From Prochlorococcus sp. AG-402-K16 (GTDB lineage Bacteria > Cyanobacteriota > Cyanobacteriia > PCC-6307 > Cyanobiaceae), in assembly GCA_003216795.1 (NCBI GenBank), contig QCIH01000003.1, forward strand, positions 96,112 to 160,111: DNA of 64,000 nucleotides, written 5' to 3'. Below, piece by piece: positions 43,317 to 54,197 of this stretch. The notes under the pieces were generated by a model. It did not search any database and was not told the DNA's origin. It saw nothing but the letters and a program-made list of their open reading frames with translations. Numbering within the stretch: position 1 is the stretch's first letter; every line of letters starts with the position of its first letter. A program made the translations under genes and the position numbers.

Positions 43317-44756
43317 ATGAATCTACCTGTAATCATTAAATTCGTTATTGACCTTCTAGCAGTACTTTTACTGGCGTTGGGTATAAAAGGGTTGTCAAAA
43401 GTAAAGTCAGCAAGGGATGCTAATAGATTAGCTGCATTTGCAATGTCGCTATCAGTAGTAGGATTACTTTCTTATTATTTAGGCACTTCTGGAATTGCTA
43501 TTCAGTCTTGGATTTGGATAATAATTGGATCAATTATAGGTAGTTTTTTCGGAGCAATTCTTGCAAAAAAAGTACCTATGACCTCCATGCCTGAAACAGT
43601 GGCATTGTTCAATGGTTGTGGAGGAATGTCATCACTTTTAGTGGCCTTAGGAGTAGCTATTTTCCCCATATCTAGTGGCCAAGAAAATTTTGATTTTTTT
43701 AAGTCACTTATTAACGAAGTTTCAATATCTGTTTCTATATTTGTTGGTGCCATAACTTTCACAGGTTCAATTGTGGCGATGGCAAAGTTACAGGGTTGGT
43801 TGTCAACTCCAGGATGGACTCAGAGCAAAGTTAGACATTTTGTAAATATTGTTTTTGCAGTTGCTTCCTTGATAGCCTTTTTTGATTTGATAAACGGCAA
43901 TACAAGTTCTATTTGGCTTTTAGTTATAGTTTCTTCTTTATTAGGTATTGGAGTTACTTTGCCGATTGGTGGAGCGGATATGCCAGTAGTTATCTCTTTA
44001 TTAAATAGCTATTCAGGGATTGCAGCAGCAGCAGCAGGTTTCGTTGTAGATAGTCAGCTTTTGATAGTAGCAGGCGCAATGGTTGGAGCGGCAGGTCTAA
44101 TACTTACTCAAGTAATGTGCAAGGGTATGAATAGATCATTGGTTTCAGTTCTTTTTGGAGGATCTTTATCTGCACAAAGTACAGCCTCTTCTGGTTCAGG
44201 AGAATATACAAATATAACTTCTTGCAGTGTTGAAGAATGCGCATTGACTTTAGAGGCAGCCAACAAGGTAATTATTGTTCCTGGTTATGGTCTGGCAGTA
44301 GCTCAAGCTCAACATACTTTAAGGGAAGTGACAAAAAAACTAGAGCAAAATGGTATTGAAGTTGTTTACGCAATTCATCCTGTAGCAGGGAGGATGCCTG
44401 GACATATGAATGTACTTTTAGCAGAGGCAGATGTTCCTTACGAACAACTTAAAGAGATGGACGTTGTAAATCCTGATTTTCCAGCAACGGACGTTGTTTT
44501 AGTTTTAGGAGCAAATGATGTGGTTAATCCTCAAGCTAAAAATGATAGTTCTTCTCCTTTATATGGCATGCCAGTTCTTGATGTGCAGGAAGCAAGAACG
44601 GTATTTGTAATTAAACGTGGTATGAGTGCAGGTTACTCCGGAATAAAAAATGATTTATTTGATCTACCAAATACCTCAATGGTCTTTGGTGATGCAAAAA
44701 AGGTACTGAATGATTTGATTGGAGAATTAAAGGATCTTGGAGTTGGGGAGAAATAA
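43317..44756 (+). CDS. pntB: NAD(P) transhydrogenase beta subunit
   Basis: 479 residues. The first 270 are membrane helices (GGADMPVVISLLNSYSGIAA is diagnostic). The C-terminal domain binds NADP(H): VIIVPGYGLAVAQAQHTLRE near 322 and VLVLGANDVVNPQAK, YSGIKNDLF. Completes the Pnt complex. Its last 20 bases overlap the next gene. Confidence 0.95.
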   Translation: MNLPVIIKFVIDLLAVLLLALGIKGLSKVKSARDANRLAAFAMSLSVVGLLSYYLGTSGIAIQSWIWIIIGSIIGSFFGAILAKKVPMTSMPETVALFNGCGGMSSLLVALGVAIFPISSGQENFDFFKSLINEVSISVSIFVGAITFTGSIVAMAKLQGWLSTPGWTQSKVRHFVNIVFAVASLIAFFDLINGNTSSIWLLVIVSSLLGIGVTLPIGGADMPVVISLLNSYSGIAAAAAGFVVDSQLLIVAGAMVGAAGLILTQVMCKGMNRSLVSVLFGGSLSAQSTASSGSGEYTNITSCSVEECALTLEAANKVIIVPGYGLAVAQAQHTLREVTKKLEQNGIEVVYAIHPVAGRMPGHMNVLLAEADVPYEQLKEMDVVNPDFPATDVVLVLGANDVVNPQAKNDSSSPLYGMPVLDVQEARTVFVIKRGMSAGYSGIKNDLFDLPNTSMVFGDAKKVLNDLIGELKDLGVGEK

Positions 44757-45825
44757 TAGTATATCTTTTAGTTTTTCAGATTACGTTAAAAATAAGCCAT
44801 TTCGAGAAGTCTTACCTTGGATAGGTGGCGACTTACAAACTTTGAGAGATACTTTTGTTATTGATTTTGGTAAATCAAAAAAAAATAAAAAAATATTCTT
44901 TCCGATTAATAAAATTCTTTCTAAAAAATTTGAAAGTGATTATCTTTTAGGTTTTTTAGAATTACCTGAAAATTTAAACTCACTTAGGGGTTTTGTAATC
45001 GTTACTCATGGTTTAGGGGGCTCAACTAAACGGTTTGGTTTAAGAAGAATATCAAGGAAATTAGCAAATAATGGTTTTGTAGTTCTTAAATTAAATCTAA
45101 GAGGATCTGGATCAGCGAGATATTTAGCTAAGGGAAATTATTGTGCTAGATGCTCCAGTGATGTTATTTCAGCAATTAATTATTTTAAAAAATTGATTAA
45201 TTTAGAGTTCAAAGATCTTATGAAAAGTAATAATAATTTTCCAATATACGGAGTTGGATTATCTTTAGGCGGAACAATTCTTTTAAATGCCTGCCTAGAT
45301 TACGATGAAAACAAAGGAGAAAAACTTTTAGATGGCCTTGCCTGCGTGAGTACCCCATTAGATTTATCGTCATGCAGTCTCTGTATTGAAAAACCTAGAA
45401 ATTCTATCTACCAAAAATGGTTACTTCACCGCTTAAAAATTCAGTTATGGGAGGGATTTAATGATGAAGGCAAACTCCTTGATAACGAGAAATTAAGAAT
45501 AAAAATTAGAAATATAAAAAGTATAAGAGAATTTGATCAGAAATTTACAGCTCCTAGTTGGGGATTTAATTCTTTAGAGGATTATTATATTAAAGCTTCT
45601 CCAATATTTAGAATCCAAAACTCAATAAAAAAATTACCTCCAATGCTTTTTATTCATGCCAAGGATGATCCCTGGGTTCCATATAAGGATACTTTGAATT
45701 TAAGAAAAGAGTCTATTGATAAATTCACTATTTTTATAACTGAAAAAGGAGGTCATAATGGTTTTCATTCGATTAATGGCTGCTGGTCAGACGAAGTGGT
45801 AAAGAACTGGTTTATGAGTATCTAG
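44737..45825 (+). CDS. YheT-like alpha/beta hydrolase
   Basis: 362 residues from a TTG at 44737 inside pntB; a later start is possible. Motifs: VIVTHGLGGSTKRFGLRRIS (oxyanion region), KLNLRGSGSAR, nucleophile elbow GVGLSLGGTILLNAC, and the final His in EKGGHNGFHSING. Match to the COG0429/YheT esterase-like family. Substrate unknown. Converges with the ferredoxin-like gene, overlapping by 14 bases. Confidence 0.85.
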   Translation: MELGRNNSISFSFSDYVKNKPFREVLPWIGGDLQTLRDTFVIDFGKSKKNKKIFFPINKILSKKFESDYLLGFLELPENLNSLRGFVIVTHGLGGSTKRFGLRRISRKLANNGFVVLKLNLRGSGSARYLAKGNYCARCSSDVISAINYFKKLINLEFKDLMKSNNNFPIYGVGLSLGGTILLNACLDYDENKGEKLLDGLACVSTPLDLSSCSLCIEKPRNSIYQKWLLHRLKIQLWEGFNDEGKLLDNEKLRIKIRNIKSIREFDQKFTAPSWGFNSLEDYYIKASPIFRIQNSIKKLPPMLFIHAKDDPWVPYKDTLNLRKESIDKFTIFITEKGGHNGFHSINGCWSDEVVKNWFMSI

Positions 45826-46156
45826 GACTATTTAAAAATGGTGTTTTTTTGAAAATCCATTTTTCTATTGGCTTACCGTTAATAATATGTGAGGTAAAAA
45901 TTTCAGAAATTTTTTCTGGAGAAACTTTCTCATACCAAATACCATCAGGCCAAATAAGAAGAATTGGGCCGTTTTTACATACCCTTAAACAGTCAGCTTT
46001 TGATCTTAATATATGAACATTTTTTGTAGAGGGATCATTCTCAAATTTTTTTAAAGTCTTTTTGAGACATTCCCATGTTTTTTGACCTTCATTGCCTTTA
46101 AAGCATTTCTGTTTTGTAGGTGTTGCGCATAGTAGAAGATGTTTTTTTATATTCAC
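45812..46156 (-). CDS. thioredoxin-like [2Fe-2S] ferredoxin
   Basis: 114 residues. Cys residues in LLCATPTKQKCFKG and in KADCLRVCKNGPILLIWPDG are arranged as in thioredoxin-fold [2Fe-2S] ferredoxins. WYEKVSPEKISEIFTSHI closes the domain. Small soluble redox protein. Two bases downstream of dxr, on the same strand. Confidence 0.85.
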   Translation of the reverse strand: MNIKKHLLLCATPTKQKCFKGNEGQKTWECLKKTLKKFENDPSTKNVHILRSKADCLRVCKNGPILLIWPDGIWYEKVSPEKISEIFTSHIINGKPIEKWIFKKTPFLNSPRYS

Positions 46157-46158
46157 TT

Positions 46159-47388
46159 TTATCCAATACTTACGTATTTTTTCCCTTTTTTAATTTCTTT
46201 CTCAACAAAAAGTCTGGCCCAATTGTCTACTTCAAGAATATCCTCCAGTTGGGGACTCAAATTCAAATTCTCCATATGTGATTCACAAGCTCTACTTATA
46301 AATGTTGGAATTTCTTGAAAAGAAATTTTTTCTTTGAGGAATTGTTCAACAGCCATTTCATTAGCAGCATTTAAGACTGCAGGCATAGTCCCAGAAGATT
46401 TTCCTGCAGCATAGGCAAGTCCCATGCATGGATATTTAAACTCATCTGGCTCTTTAAAAGTTAATTTTCCAATTTCACTTAGGTTTAATCTTTTCCAATT
46501 TGTTTTAAATCTTTCAGGCCAACTCATCGCATATAAAATGGGTAGTTTCATGTCTGGCCAACCTAATTGAGCTAATACTGAAGAATCTTCCATTTCAATC
46601 ATTGAATGAATAATACTTTGAGGATGGATAACTATTTCGATATTTTCGTAAGAGGTCCCAAATAAATAATGAGCTTCTATAACTTCTAATCCTTTATTCA
46701 TAAGAGTTGCAGAATCTACAGTTATTTTTTTTCCCATATTCCAATTAGGATGTGAAGTCGCATCTTCCACTGTGACATGCTTTAAATCCTCAACGGCCCA
46801 ATCTCTGAAAGCACCACCAGAAGCTGTTAAATGTATTGCTTTTAAACCCTTAGGCATCTCTCCTGTTGAAAAATCTGCATTTTCATAATTAGGTAATCCT
46901 TGTAAACATTGAAAGATAGCAGAGTGTTCTGAATCCGCAGGTAAAAGCCTACTATTATTTTTCTTTAATGCAGGAATAACAATTGGTCCTGCCGCAATTA
47001 AAGTTTCTTTGTTAGCAAGTGCAATATTTTTCCCCGCATTAATTGCTGACATTGTTGGAATTAAGCCTGCACAGCCTACTATCCCTGTTACCACAGTATC
47101 TGCCTTATCCCATCCTGCAACTGCGTTAATCCCCTGCTTTCCACCTAAAACCAAGGGAGCATCATCCAAATCTAAGTTATTAATATTATCTTTTAAATCT
47201 TCTATAAGACTTTCATCCTCAATCGCAACTACCTCTGGTTTATGTGTTTTAACTTGTTCAGTTAATAAATTAATATTTCTTCCCGCAGAAAGAGCTACGG
47301 CTTTAAACTTATCAGGCTGCTCACTAGCTATTTCAAGAGTTTGAGTCCCTATTGAACCAGTAGAACCGAGCACAGTAATGTATTTCAA
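46159..47388 (-). CDS. dxr: 1-deoxy-D-xylulose 5-phosphate reductoisomerase
   Basis: Second step of the MEP isoprenoid pathway (DXP to MEP, NADPH). 409 residues: NADPH loop [18 protein letters not shown], metal site [17 protein letters not shown], and the loop [27 protein letters not shown] is a family signature. Length normal. Supplies precursors for carotenoids and the chlorophyll tail. Confidence 0.97.
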   Translation of the reverse strand: MKYITVLGSTGSIGTQTLEIASEQPDKFKAVALSAGRNINLLTEQVKTHKPEVVAIEDESLIEDLKDNINNLDLDDAPLVLGGKQGINAVAGWDKADTVVTGIVGCAGLIPTMSAINAGKNIALANKETLIAAGPIVIPALKKNNSRLLPADSEHSAIFQCLQGLPNYENADFSTGEMPKGLKAIHLTASGGAFRDWAVEDLKHVTVEDATSHPNWNMGKKITVDSATLMNKGLEVIEAHYLFGTSYENIEIVIHPQSIIHSMIEMEDSSVLAQLGWPDMKLPILYAMSWPERFKTNWKRLNLSEIGKLTFKEPDEFKYPCMGLAYAAGKSSGTMPAVLNAANEMAVEQFLKEKISFQEIPTFISRACESHMENLNLSPQLEDILEVDNWARLFVEKEIKKGKKYVSIG

Positions 47389-47470
47389 TTTTCTCTGATA
47401 TTTCTAATATCTTCCCATTTAAAGGTGTATTTAAAAAACAAAAATTTCAAATTGGTTTTTTTCTTAAAAT

Positions 47471-48940
47471 TTAGATTCTTATCCATGTTGTTATTTCCTT
47501 TGATTGATCAATAAGTTCTATCCCTTTTTCTTTTAACAAATTCCTAATTTCATCGGACTTCGTATAATTTTTTCCCTTTTTTGCTTTCAATCTTTCATTA
47601 ATAAGCTTTGATATTTCTTCTTCTGTTATTTTACTCTCTTTTACTAAAACCTCTTTTTTAAGACCAAGTACCTCAGTCAACTTTTCAAGAGTTTTAAAAC
47701 TCTCAATTAGAAAGAATTTTTCATTTAGGTCTATTTTAAAACCTTCGACCCTTTGAAATTGGTTTAAAAAGTTTTTTAATGGTTTTGCTAAATCGTAAAT
47801 AATTGCAATAGCACCTGCTGTATTAAGGTCATTCCCCAGAGCCTCAGAAAATTTAAGCTTTTTTTGAGATAATTGAAAGCTTATTTTCTCTTTATATTGT
47901 TCTTCGATATATTCATTTTTATCAATAGATCTAAAAGCACCTTTTGTAAGGTCCATAAAAGAAAGGGCTACATTAATGTTTTTCCAAGCTTCTGAAGCAC
48001 TTCTTAAAGCTTCTTCATTAAAATCAAGTGGTTTTCTATAATTCACAGTCATAACAAAATATCGTAAAGTCATTGGGCTTATACCTGACTTAATTAGCTC
48101 TCTGATAGTTTTAAAATTTTTAAGGGATTTACTCATCTTTTGTCCATTTACATTGACCATCCCATTGTGTAACCAATAATTCGCTAGCTTTTTGCCATTA
48201 GCTGCTTCTGATTGGGCGATTTCATTCTCATGATGTGGAAAAATTAAATCAGAACCACCTAAATGGATATCAATAGTATCTCCTAATTCATCTTTAACCA
48301 TCGCCGAACATTCAATATGCCATCCTGGCCTACCTTTGCCCCATGGCGAATCAAAAAATGGTTCATCATCTTTGGCTTTTTTCCATAGTGCAAAATCTTG
48401 CGGATTAAGTTTTTTACTATTTTCATCACTAGCCATTCTTCCTTGCTGATTGATATTTTGTTCTTGTATATTTTGATTACTTAGCTTTCCATAATTTTTA
48501 TTTTTAAAAACAGAATAATAAACATCTCCATCCCTAGAATATGCATAACCTTTGTCCTCAAGGATTGTTATAAATGAGCAGATATTGCATATATGATTCG
48601 TTGCTCTTGGCATACTATCGGGACGCATTATTCCTAAAGAATCCATATCTTTATGAAATTCAATAATATTTTTTTCAGATACTTCCTTCATTGAACTGCT
48701 TTCTTCTTTAGCTCTTTTTAAGATCTTGTCATCAATATCTGTAAAATTTTGAACATACTTCACTTTGAAATCACTGTAAATTAAAAATCTTCTTAATACA
48801 TCCCAAGCTATATAACTTCTGGCATGACCAAGATGACATAAATCATAAACAGTTACTCCACAACAATAAATTTTTACTACATCATCAATAGGTTTAAAAA
48901 CCTCAACTCTTTTGCTTAAAGTATTAAAAAGTTTGATCAT
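47471..48940 (-). CDS. cysS: cysteinyl-tRNA synthetase
   Basis: 489 residues, class I. IYCCGVTVYDLCHLGHARS contains the zinc Cys and the HIGH box as HLGH. Zinc ligands continue in GWHIECSAM and FPHHENEIAQSE. The KMSKS loop reads GQKMSKSLKNF. C-terminal anticodon domain helical. Located 24 bases downstream of polA's start-to-stop run on the same strand. Confidence 0.97.
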   Translation of the reverse strand: MIKLFNTLSKRVEVFKPIDDVVKIYCCGVTVYDLCHLGHARSYIAWDVLRRFLIYSDFKVKYVQNFTDIDDKILKRAKEESSSMKEVSEKNIIEFHKDMDSLGIMRPDSMPRATNHICNICSFITILEDKGYAYSRDGDVYYSVFKNKNYGKLSNQNIQEQNINQQGRMASDENSKKLNPQDFALWKKAKDDEPFFDSPWGKGRPGWHIECSAMVKDELGDTIDIHLGGSDLIFPHHENEIAQSEAANGKKLANYWLHNGMVNVNGQKMSKSLKNFKTIRELIKSGISPMTLRYFVMTVNYRKPLDFNEEALRSASEAWKNINVALSFMDLTKGAFRSIDKNEYIEEQYKEKISFQLSQKKLKFSEALGNDLNTAGAIAIIYDLAKPLKNFLNQFQRVEGFKIDLNEKFFLIESFKTLEKLTEVLGLKKEVLVKESKITEEEISKLINERLKAKKGKNYTKSDEIRNLLKEKGIELIDQSKEITTWIRI

Positions 48941-48964
48941 CTTAAATTAAATATTTCATGAGTT

Positions 48965-51913
48965 TTATTTTGTCTCCATCCAATTGTCTCCAATACCAAT
49001 ATCAACTAAAAGAGGCACATTTAATTTTACACAATCTTCCATAGTCTTCTTTACTAATTTCGTCGTAATTTCTAAAGAATTTGGTTCAACTTCAAACAAT
49101 AATTCATCATGTACTTGTAAAAGCATTTTTGCGGGAACATTCATTTCTATGAATTTCTTATTTAGTTGAATCATTGCAATTTTAATAATGTCTGCACTTG
49201 AACCCTGAATTGGTGCATTTGCTGCGGCTCTTAATGACTGTGCTTCCATGCCAGCCCTTCTTGCAGATTGCAGGTCAATTTTGTAAGGATCTTTCCCTAT
49301 TAATCTTCCAAGTCCATTTTTATCAAACTTAAATTCTCTTTTTCGACCAAAAATTGTTTTCACATAACCTTTTGATAAGGCAAGCCTTTCTTGGAGTTCA
49401 AGAAATTTGAAAATTTTTGAATATCTTTCTTTGTATTTTATTAGGAATTCTTTTGCCTCTGGAGTACTCACTCCTGTTGAACGTGCAAACTTTTTTATAC
49501 CCATACCATAGATAACTCCAAAATTTATTGTTTTCCCAACTCTCCTTTCGTCGGATGAAATTTCTTCTTTCTCAAAAATTAATCTTGCAGTCAAAGAATG
49601 AATGTCATCATTTTTATGAAAAGCATTAATTAGTATTTCTTCATCTGCTAAATGAGCAAGTATTCTTAATTCGATCTGAGAATAATCAGCTGATAAAAGT
49701 TTCCAATTTTTTTCAGGCAAGAATGCTTTTCTTATTCTCCTACTAAATTCAGTCCTAACCGGGATATTTTGAAGATTAGGATTGCTACTACTTAGTCTCC
49801 CAGTCGCTGTAGCAGCTTGATTAAAGTTTGTATGAACTCTTCCTGTCTTTTCGTTTATAAGATTTGGTAGAGCATCAATATAGGTGCTAAGTAATTTGCT
49901 AAGGGTTCTGTGTTTTATTAAATGTTGGATTATTTCATGTTCGTCGACTAATCTTTCAAGAACCACTGCATCTGTACTCCATCCTGTTTTGGTTTTCCGT
50001 GATTTTTTCTTATTCAAATTTAATTTTTCAAACAAGATCTCACCAAGTTGTTTTGGTGAAGATAGATTAAAATTCTCCTCTGCTAATTCATAAACCTTAC
50101 TTTCAATATCTTCTAAAGTACTTTTTATTTCTTTTGAGAGTTTATCTAAATAAGGGATGTCGATGGTTATTCCACTCATTTCCATTTGAGACAATACCGG
50201 CTCTAAGGGCAGCTCGATTTCTTCGAACAATTTGATTAATTCATTTTGTTCTGTTGAAAATCTTTCTTTAAAAATTTTGACAATCTTAAAAGTTAGAAAT
50301 ACATCATAACCACAGTAAATACTAGCTTCATCAATATCAACAAATGAAAAGTCTTTATTTTTCCCAACTGTTTCCTTGAATGAAGGAGGCTTAAATCCAA
50401 ATAATCTAAAACTAATTTCACTTAACCCATGCTTCTCCTGATTATTAAGAAGATAGTCTGCTAGTAAGGTGTCAAAGGTTACGCCTTTAAGATCAAGTCC
50501 ATGATTAAAAAATATTTGCCTGTCAAATTTAGAATTTTGGAGTGCCTTTTCTTTTTTTGGATCTTCTATCCAAGTTCTTAGTTTTGAGAAAACATCTTCA
50601 ATAGATAATTGATTGGGGGTATCTTTTTTTGTGTGATGACCAAGAGGTATATAAAATAAATCATCAGTTTCTTCTCCAAGACATAGTCCTATCCCAACAA
50701 GTTCTGCATCGATTGGATTTAAACTATTAGTCTCTGTATCTAAAGAAACTATCTCATTGGTCTGTTCTAATCTTTGAATTAATTTATCAAGTAATTCAAA
50801 TTCATTTACAACAGTTACTTTGATTTTAGGGATTTTATTTTCACTATTTTCTAATTCACTTTTACTAGAGACCTTTTGATCTTTCTCCTCCTCTTTTGCT
50901 ACGTTATTTTTGTCAAAACCACCTTTACTAAAAGTTGAATTGAAAATATCAATTTGCCGAAGTAGTGTTGATAATTCAAGTTTTTGCAGTGACTCTGAGA
51001 GAAGTTCTTGATTTATATTTTTTAATTCATAACCATCACCTAATATTAAAGGCACTTCAGTATTTATTTTTGCTAAATCCCTGGAAAGAAAAGCATTTTG
51101 CTTATCATTTCTGAGCTTTTCTATAACCGAACCTTTGATGAATCCTTTATATTTCTTATCGTTATTCTGCTGAATCTTGTCTAAAGTCTGATAGATTCCA
51201 TCAAGTGTATCGTTTTCTTTTAGTAGATTAATTGCAGTTTTTGGACCTACCCCTTTAATACCCGGAATATTATCAGAACTATCACCAGTTAGGGCTTTAA
51301 GGTCAACTACTCTTTCTGGCGCAACACCTAATTTTTCTTTTACTCCATTTTCATTCATAAGAGTTGGATTACCACTTTTCGCATATGGACCACCACCCAT
51401 ATAGAGTACATAAATATCTTTTTGATCATCCACTAATTGAAATAAGTCCCTATCTCCAGAAAGAATATTCACGCACCATCCTTTAGAAGAAGCATCATTT
51501 GCAATTGTGCCAAGGAGATCATCTGCTTCGTATCCTGGAGATTTAAAAATTGGTAAATTAAGGCTTTCTTCTAAAATGATTTCTAGTTGTTCAATATCCT
51601 GAAAAAAAACATCTGGAGCTACATCTCTATTGGCCTTATAATTTGGATCTAATTCATGTCTGAAAGTTGGTTTTTCGGTATCAAACGTAATACAAACACC
51701 CTCAGGACTAATGTTTTTGCAATTATCCAGAAGGCTTTTTAGAAATCCATAAGTGACACTTGTTGGAAATCCCTCTTTGGTGGTTAAACCTCCATCAATA
51801 CCTTTGCTAAATGCATAGAAGCTTCTAAAAGCAAGTGAGTGGCCATCGACTAAAAGTAAAATTGGTTTTTTAGAGTTTTCAGATTTTAAACTCATTTTCT
51901 CTTCTTTGCCCAA
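48965..51913 (-). CDS. polA: DNA polymerase I
   Basis: 982 residues. N-terminal 5'-3' exonuclease (LLVDGHSLAFRSFYAFSKG, ALTGDSSDNIPGIKGVGPKT), a 3'-5' exonuclease domain with the acidic pair in SLDTETNSLNPID, and a family A polymerase domain with TATGRLSSSNPNLQNIP, motif A SADYSQIELRILAHL, motif B RRVGKTINFGVIYGMG and motif C LQVHDELLFEV. All three activities look intact. Its first 22 bases overlap the end of the adaptor gene upstream. Confidence 0.97.
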   Translation of the reverse strand: MGKEEKMSLKSENSKKPILLLVDGHSLAFRSFYAFSKGIDGGLTTKEGFPTSVTYGFLKSLLDNCKNISPEGVCITFDTEKPTFRHELDPNYKANRDVAPDVFFQDIEQLEIILEESLNLPIFKSPGYEADDLLGTIANDASSKGWCVNILSGDRDLFQLVDDQKDIYVLYMGGGPYAKSGNPTLMNENGVKEKLGVAPERVVDLKALTGDSSDNIPGIKGVGPKTAINLLKENDTLDGIYQTLDKIQQNNDKKYKGFIKGSVIEKLRNDKQNAFLSRDLAKINTEVPLILGDGYELKNINQELLSESLQKLELSTLLRQIDIFNSTFSKGGFDKNNVAKEEEKDQKVSSKSELENSENKIPKIKVTVVNEFELLDKLIQRLEQTNEIVSLDTETNSLNPIDAELVGIGLCLGEETDDLFYIPLGHHTKKDTPNQLSIEDVFSKLRTWIEDPKKEKALQNSKFDRQIFFNHGLDLKGVTFDTLLADYLLNNQEKHGLSEISFRLFGFKPPSFKETVGKNKDFSFVDIDEASIYCGYDVFLTFKIVKIFKERFSTEQNELIKLFEEIELPLEPVLSQMEMSGITIDIPYLDKLSKEIKSTLEDIESKVYELAEENFNLSSPKQLGEILFEKLNLNKKKSRKTKTGWSTDAVVLERLVDEHEIIQHLIKHRTLSKLLSTYIDALPNLINEKTGRVHTNFNQAATATGRLSSSNPNLQNIPVRTEFSRRIRKAFLPEKNWKLLSADYSQIELRILAHLADEEILINAFHKNDDIHSLTARLIFEKEEISSDERRVGKTINFGVIYGMGIKKFARSTGVSTPEAKEFLIKYKERYSKIFKFLELQERLALSKGYVKTIFGRKREFKFDKNGLGRLIGKDPYKIDLQSARRAGMEAQSLRAAANAPIQGSSADIIKIAMIQLNKKFIEMNVPAKMLLQVHDELLFEVEPNSLEITTKLVKKTMEDCVKLNVPLLVDIGIGDNWMETK

Positions 51914-52953
51914 GGTGGAATATCAATAAAGATTTGTTCTCCAGGTTCTAATCCATCGATGATTGAAGTTTTATTTCCACTACTAATACCAATTTCGATT
52001 TTTTCAAATTTGGGAGAATTGTTTTTATCAACTTTCAAAATTCCTTTTTCACCTTTTTCTGTGACAATAGAAACTGTTGGCACTAGGATTTTTTCTTCAT
52101 TACCTTCCACTCTAAATTCAAGATCTGCAGTCATACCAATTTTAATTTCTTCAAAAATATCTTTAAAATTCAAAGTTACTTCAAATGAGGTTACATTATT
52201 ATCTTTTACAGCTCTTGTAGCTATTTTTTTAACTATGGCACTATATTTTTTTGAGGGATAAGCCTCAATTCTTACTAAGGCTTCTTGACCTATTTTTATT
52301 CTGCCAATGTCACTCTCAGGAACTTTAGCAACAATTTCTAGACCCTCTGATAGTTCAAAAATAAAGTTTTTGGTTTTTGTGTCTGAACTTAAGTTTGTAC
52401 TTGGTGTGACATAAGATCCTATCTCTGCATATTTTGCAGTTATCTTTCCTCCAAAAGGAGCTTTAATTAGATAGAAACTTTTTTCAGCTTTTGCATCATT
52501 AAGTTTGGCGCTACTAATGTTGTAGTTATTTTTATAGCTTTCAAAGTCTTCTTTGCTTACTGCACCTTCTTGATATAAATATTCTCTTCTTAAAAATTCA
52601 GATTTTTGTTTTTCTACATTTAATTCAAGTTCTTCAATTTTATAGATAAAGTCTTCATCATCAAGTGAAGCTAAAACCTGATCTTTTTTTACAATATCGC
52701 CTTCATCTACTTTGATTTCTTTTATTACGCCTTGCTTCCGAGGCCCAATATTGCTTGTCCTGATTGCTTTTACTTCACCACTTGTATTAATTGAATCTGA
52801 GAGGATTCCTTTTTCCACTTGAACTACAAAATCAGAAATATCTTTTGAATTATTTTTCTTGAAGGAATTGGATATAAAAACGAAAAATATAGCTAGAGAA
52901 AGCAATATAATTCCACTTCTTAGATTTATATTTTTTCTTATTAAATCAAGCAT
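51892..52953 (-). CDS. efflux periplasmic adaptor (membrane fusion) protein
   Basis: 353 residues. One N-terminal membrane helix (SGIILLSLAIFFVFIS), a lipoyl-like domain split by a coiled coil (GVIKEIKVDEGDIVKKDQVL ... FYLIKAPFGGKITAKYAEIG), then beta-barrel and C-terminal domains (EALVRIEAYPSKKYSAIV, GISSGNKTSIIDGLEPGEQI). Fits HlyD/DevB/MacA adaptors that link an inner-membrane exporter to an outer-membrane channel. No exporter partner is next to it; it overlaps polA. Confidence 0.85.
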   Translation of the reverse strand: MLDLIRKNINLRSGIILLSLAIFFVFISNSFKKNNSKDISDFVVQVEKGILSDSINTSGEVKAIRTSNIGPRKQGVIKEIKVDEGDIVKKDQVLASLDDEDFIYKIEELELNVEKQKSEFLRREYLYQEGAVSKEDFESYKNNYNISSAKLNDAKAEKSFYLIKAPFGGKITAKYAEIGSYVTPSTNLSSDTKTKNFIFELSEGLEIVAKVPESDIGRIKIGQEALVRIEAYPSKKYSAIVKKIATRAVKDNNVTSFEVTLNFKDIFEEIKIGMTADLEFRVEGNEEKILVPTVSIVTEKGEKGILKVDKNNSPKFEKIEIGISSGNKTSIIDGLEPGEQIFIDIPPWAKKRK

Positions 52954-53097
52954 TTCTTTTGAAAAACAGCAGTAGATAATATTTAGGAACTAAATAAATA
53001 ATCAAGACGATTATAATTAACTTATCCAAGATTGGTTAAGTAAATACTATATTACTAAAAGATGTTTTCTTGATAATTTTTCCATAAATTTTTTCAA

Positions 53098-54189
53098 ATG
53101 TTAAAAGCAGGTATTATTGGATTGCCAAATGTTGGAAAATCAACTTTATTTAATGCACTTGTAGAAAATGCTAAAGCCCAAGCTGCTAATTTTCCCTTTT
53201 GTACTATAGAACCTAATAAAGGTATAGTTTCAGTTCCAGATCAAAGGTTGCAAGAGTTAGGTGAGTTAAGTTCTAGCCAAAATATTATCCCAACAAAAAT
53301 TGAATTTGTAGATATCGCAGGACTAGTAAAAGGAGCCAGTAAAGGTGAAGGTTTGGGAAATAAATTTTTATCAAATATTAGGGAGGTTGATGCAATAGTT
53401 CATGTTGTAAGGTGTTTTGAAGATAGTGATGTAATTCATGTTTCTGGAAAGGTAGATCCCTTGGATGACATTGAGATAATTAATCTGGAATTGAATTTAG
53501 CTGATTTATCTCAACTCCAAAAAAGAAGAGAAAGAATTAAAAAACAGGTTAGAACGAGTAAAGAGGCAGCAAAAGAAGATACCTTACTAGAAAAAATTGA
53601 AGAAGAGCTACAGAAAGGCCTTTCAGTTAGATCAATATCTTTTACTGAAGAAGAAAATTTAATAACTAAGCAACTAGGCTTCCTCACCGCAAAACCAATT
53701 ATTTACGCTACAAATTTAAATGAAAATGATTTAGCTGAAGGTAATGATTTCTCATCAAAAGTTAAGAGTTTTGCAAATAGTGAAAATACAGAGTGCATAA
53801 AAATATCAGCTCAAGTGGAATCCGAATTAATAGAGTTAGAACCTAAAGATAAAAAAGACTACCTTATGGGTTTAGGAGTGGAAGAAGGTGGATTAAGTTC
53901 TTTAATTAGATCAACATATAAATTACTGGGATTAAAAACTTATTTCACTACAGGAGAAAAGGAGACAAAAGCCTGGACTATAAAAGATGGGATGACTGCG
54001 CCACAAGCAGCAGGAGTCATTCACACTGATTTTGAAAAAGGATTTATTAGAGCTCAAACCATTTCATATCAAAATTTAATTGAATCTGGTTCAATTGCTA
54101 ATGCAAAAACAAAAGGTTTATTAAGAAGTGAAGGTAAGGAATATGTTGTAAAAGAAGGAGATGTAATGGAGTTCTTATTTAATGTTTAG
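53098..54189 (+). CDS. ychF: ribosome-associated ATPase YchF/OLA1
   Basis: 363 residues. G1 GLPNVGKSTLFNAL (residues 8-21), FCTIEPNKGIVSVPD, G3 FVDIAGLVKGASKGEGLGN, and a coiled coil, then the TGS domain (KDGMTAPQAAGVIHTDFEKGF). YchF prefers ATP over GTP and binds ribosomes. Divergent from the adaptor gene. Confidence 0.96.
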   Translation: MLKAGIIGLPNVGKSTLFNALVENAKAQAANFPFCTIEPNKGIVSVPDQRLQELGELSSSQNIIPTKIEFVDIAGLVKGASKGEGLGNKFLSNIREVDAIVHVVRCFEDSDVIHVSGKVDPLDDIEIINLELNLADLSQLQKRRERIKKQVRTSKEAAKEDTLLEKIEEELQKGLSVRSISFTEEENLITKQLGFLTAKPIIYATNLNENDLAEGNDFSSKVKSFANSENTECIKISAQVESELIELEPKDKKDYLMGLGVEEGGLSSLIRSTYKLLGLKTYFTTGEKETKAWTIKDGMTAPQAAGVIHTDFEKGFIRAQTISYQNLIESGSIANAKTKGLLRSEGKEYVVKEGDVMEFLFNV

Positions 54190-54197
54190 TTAGTCTT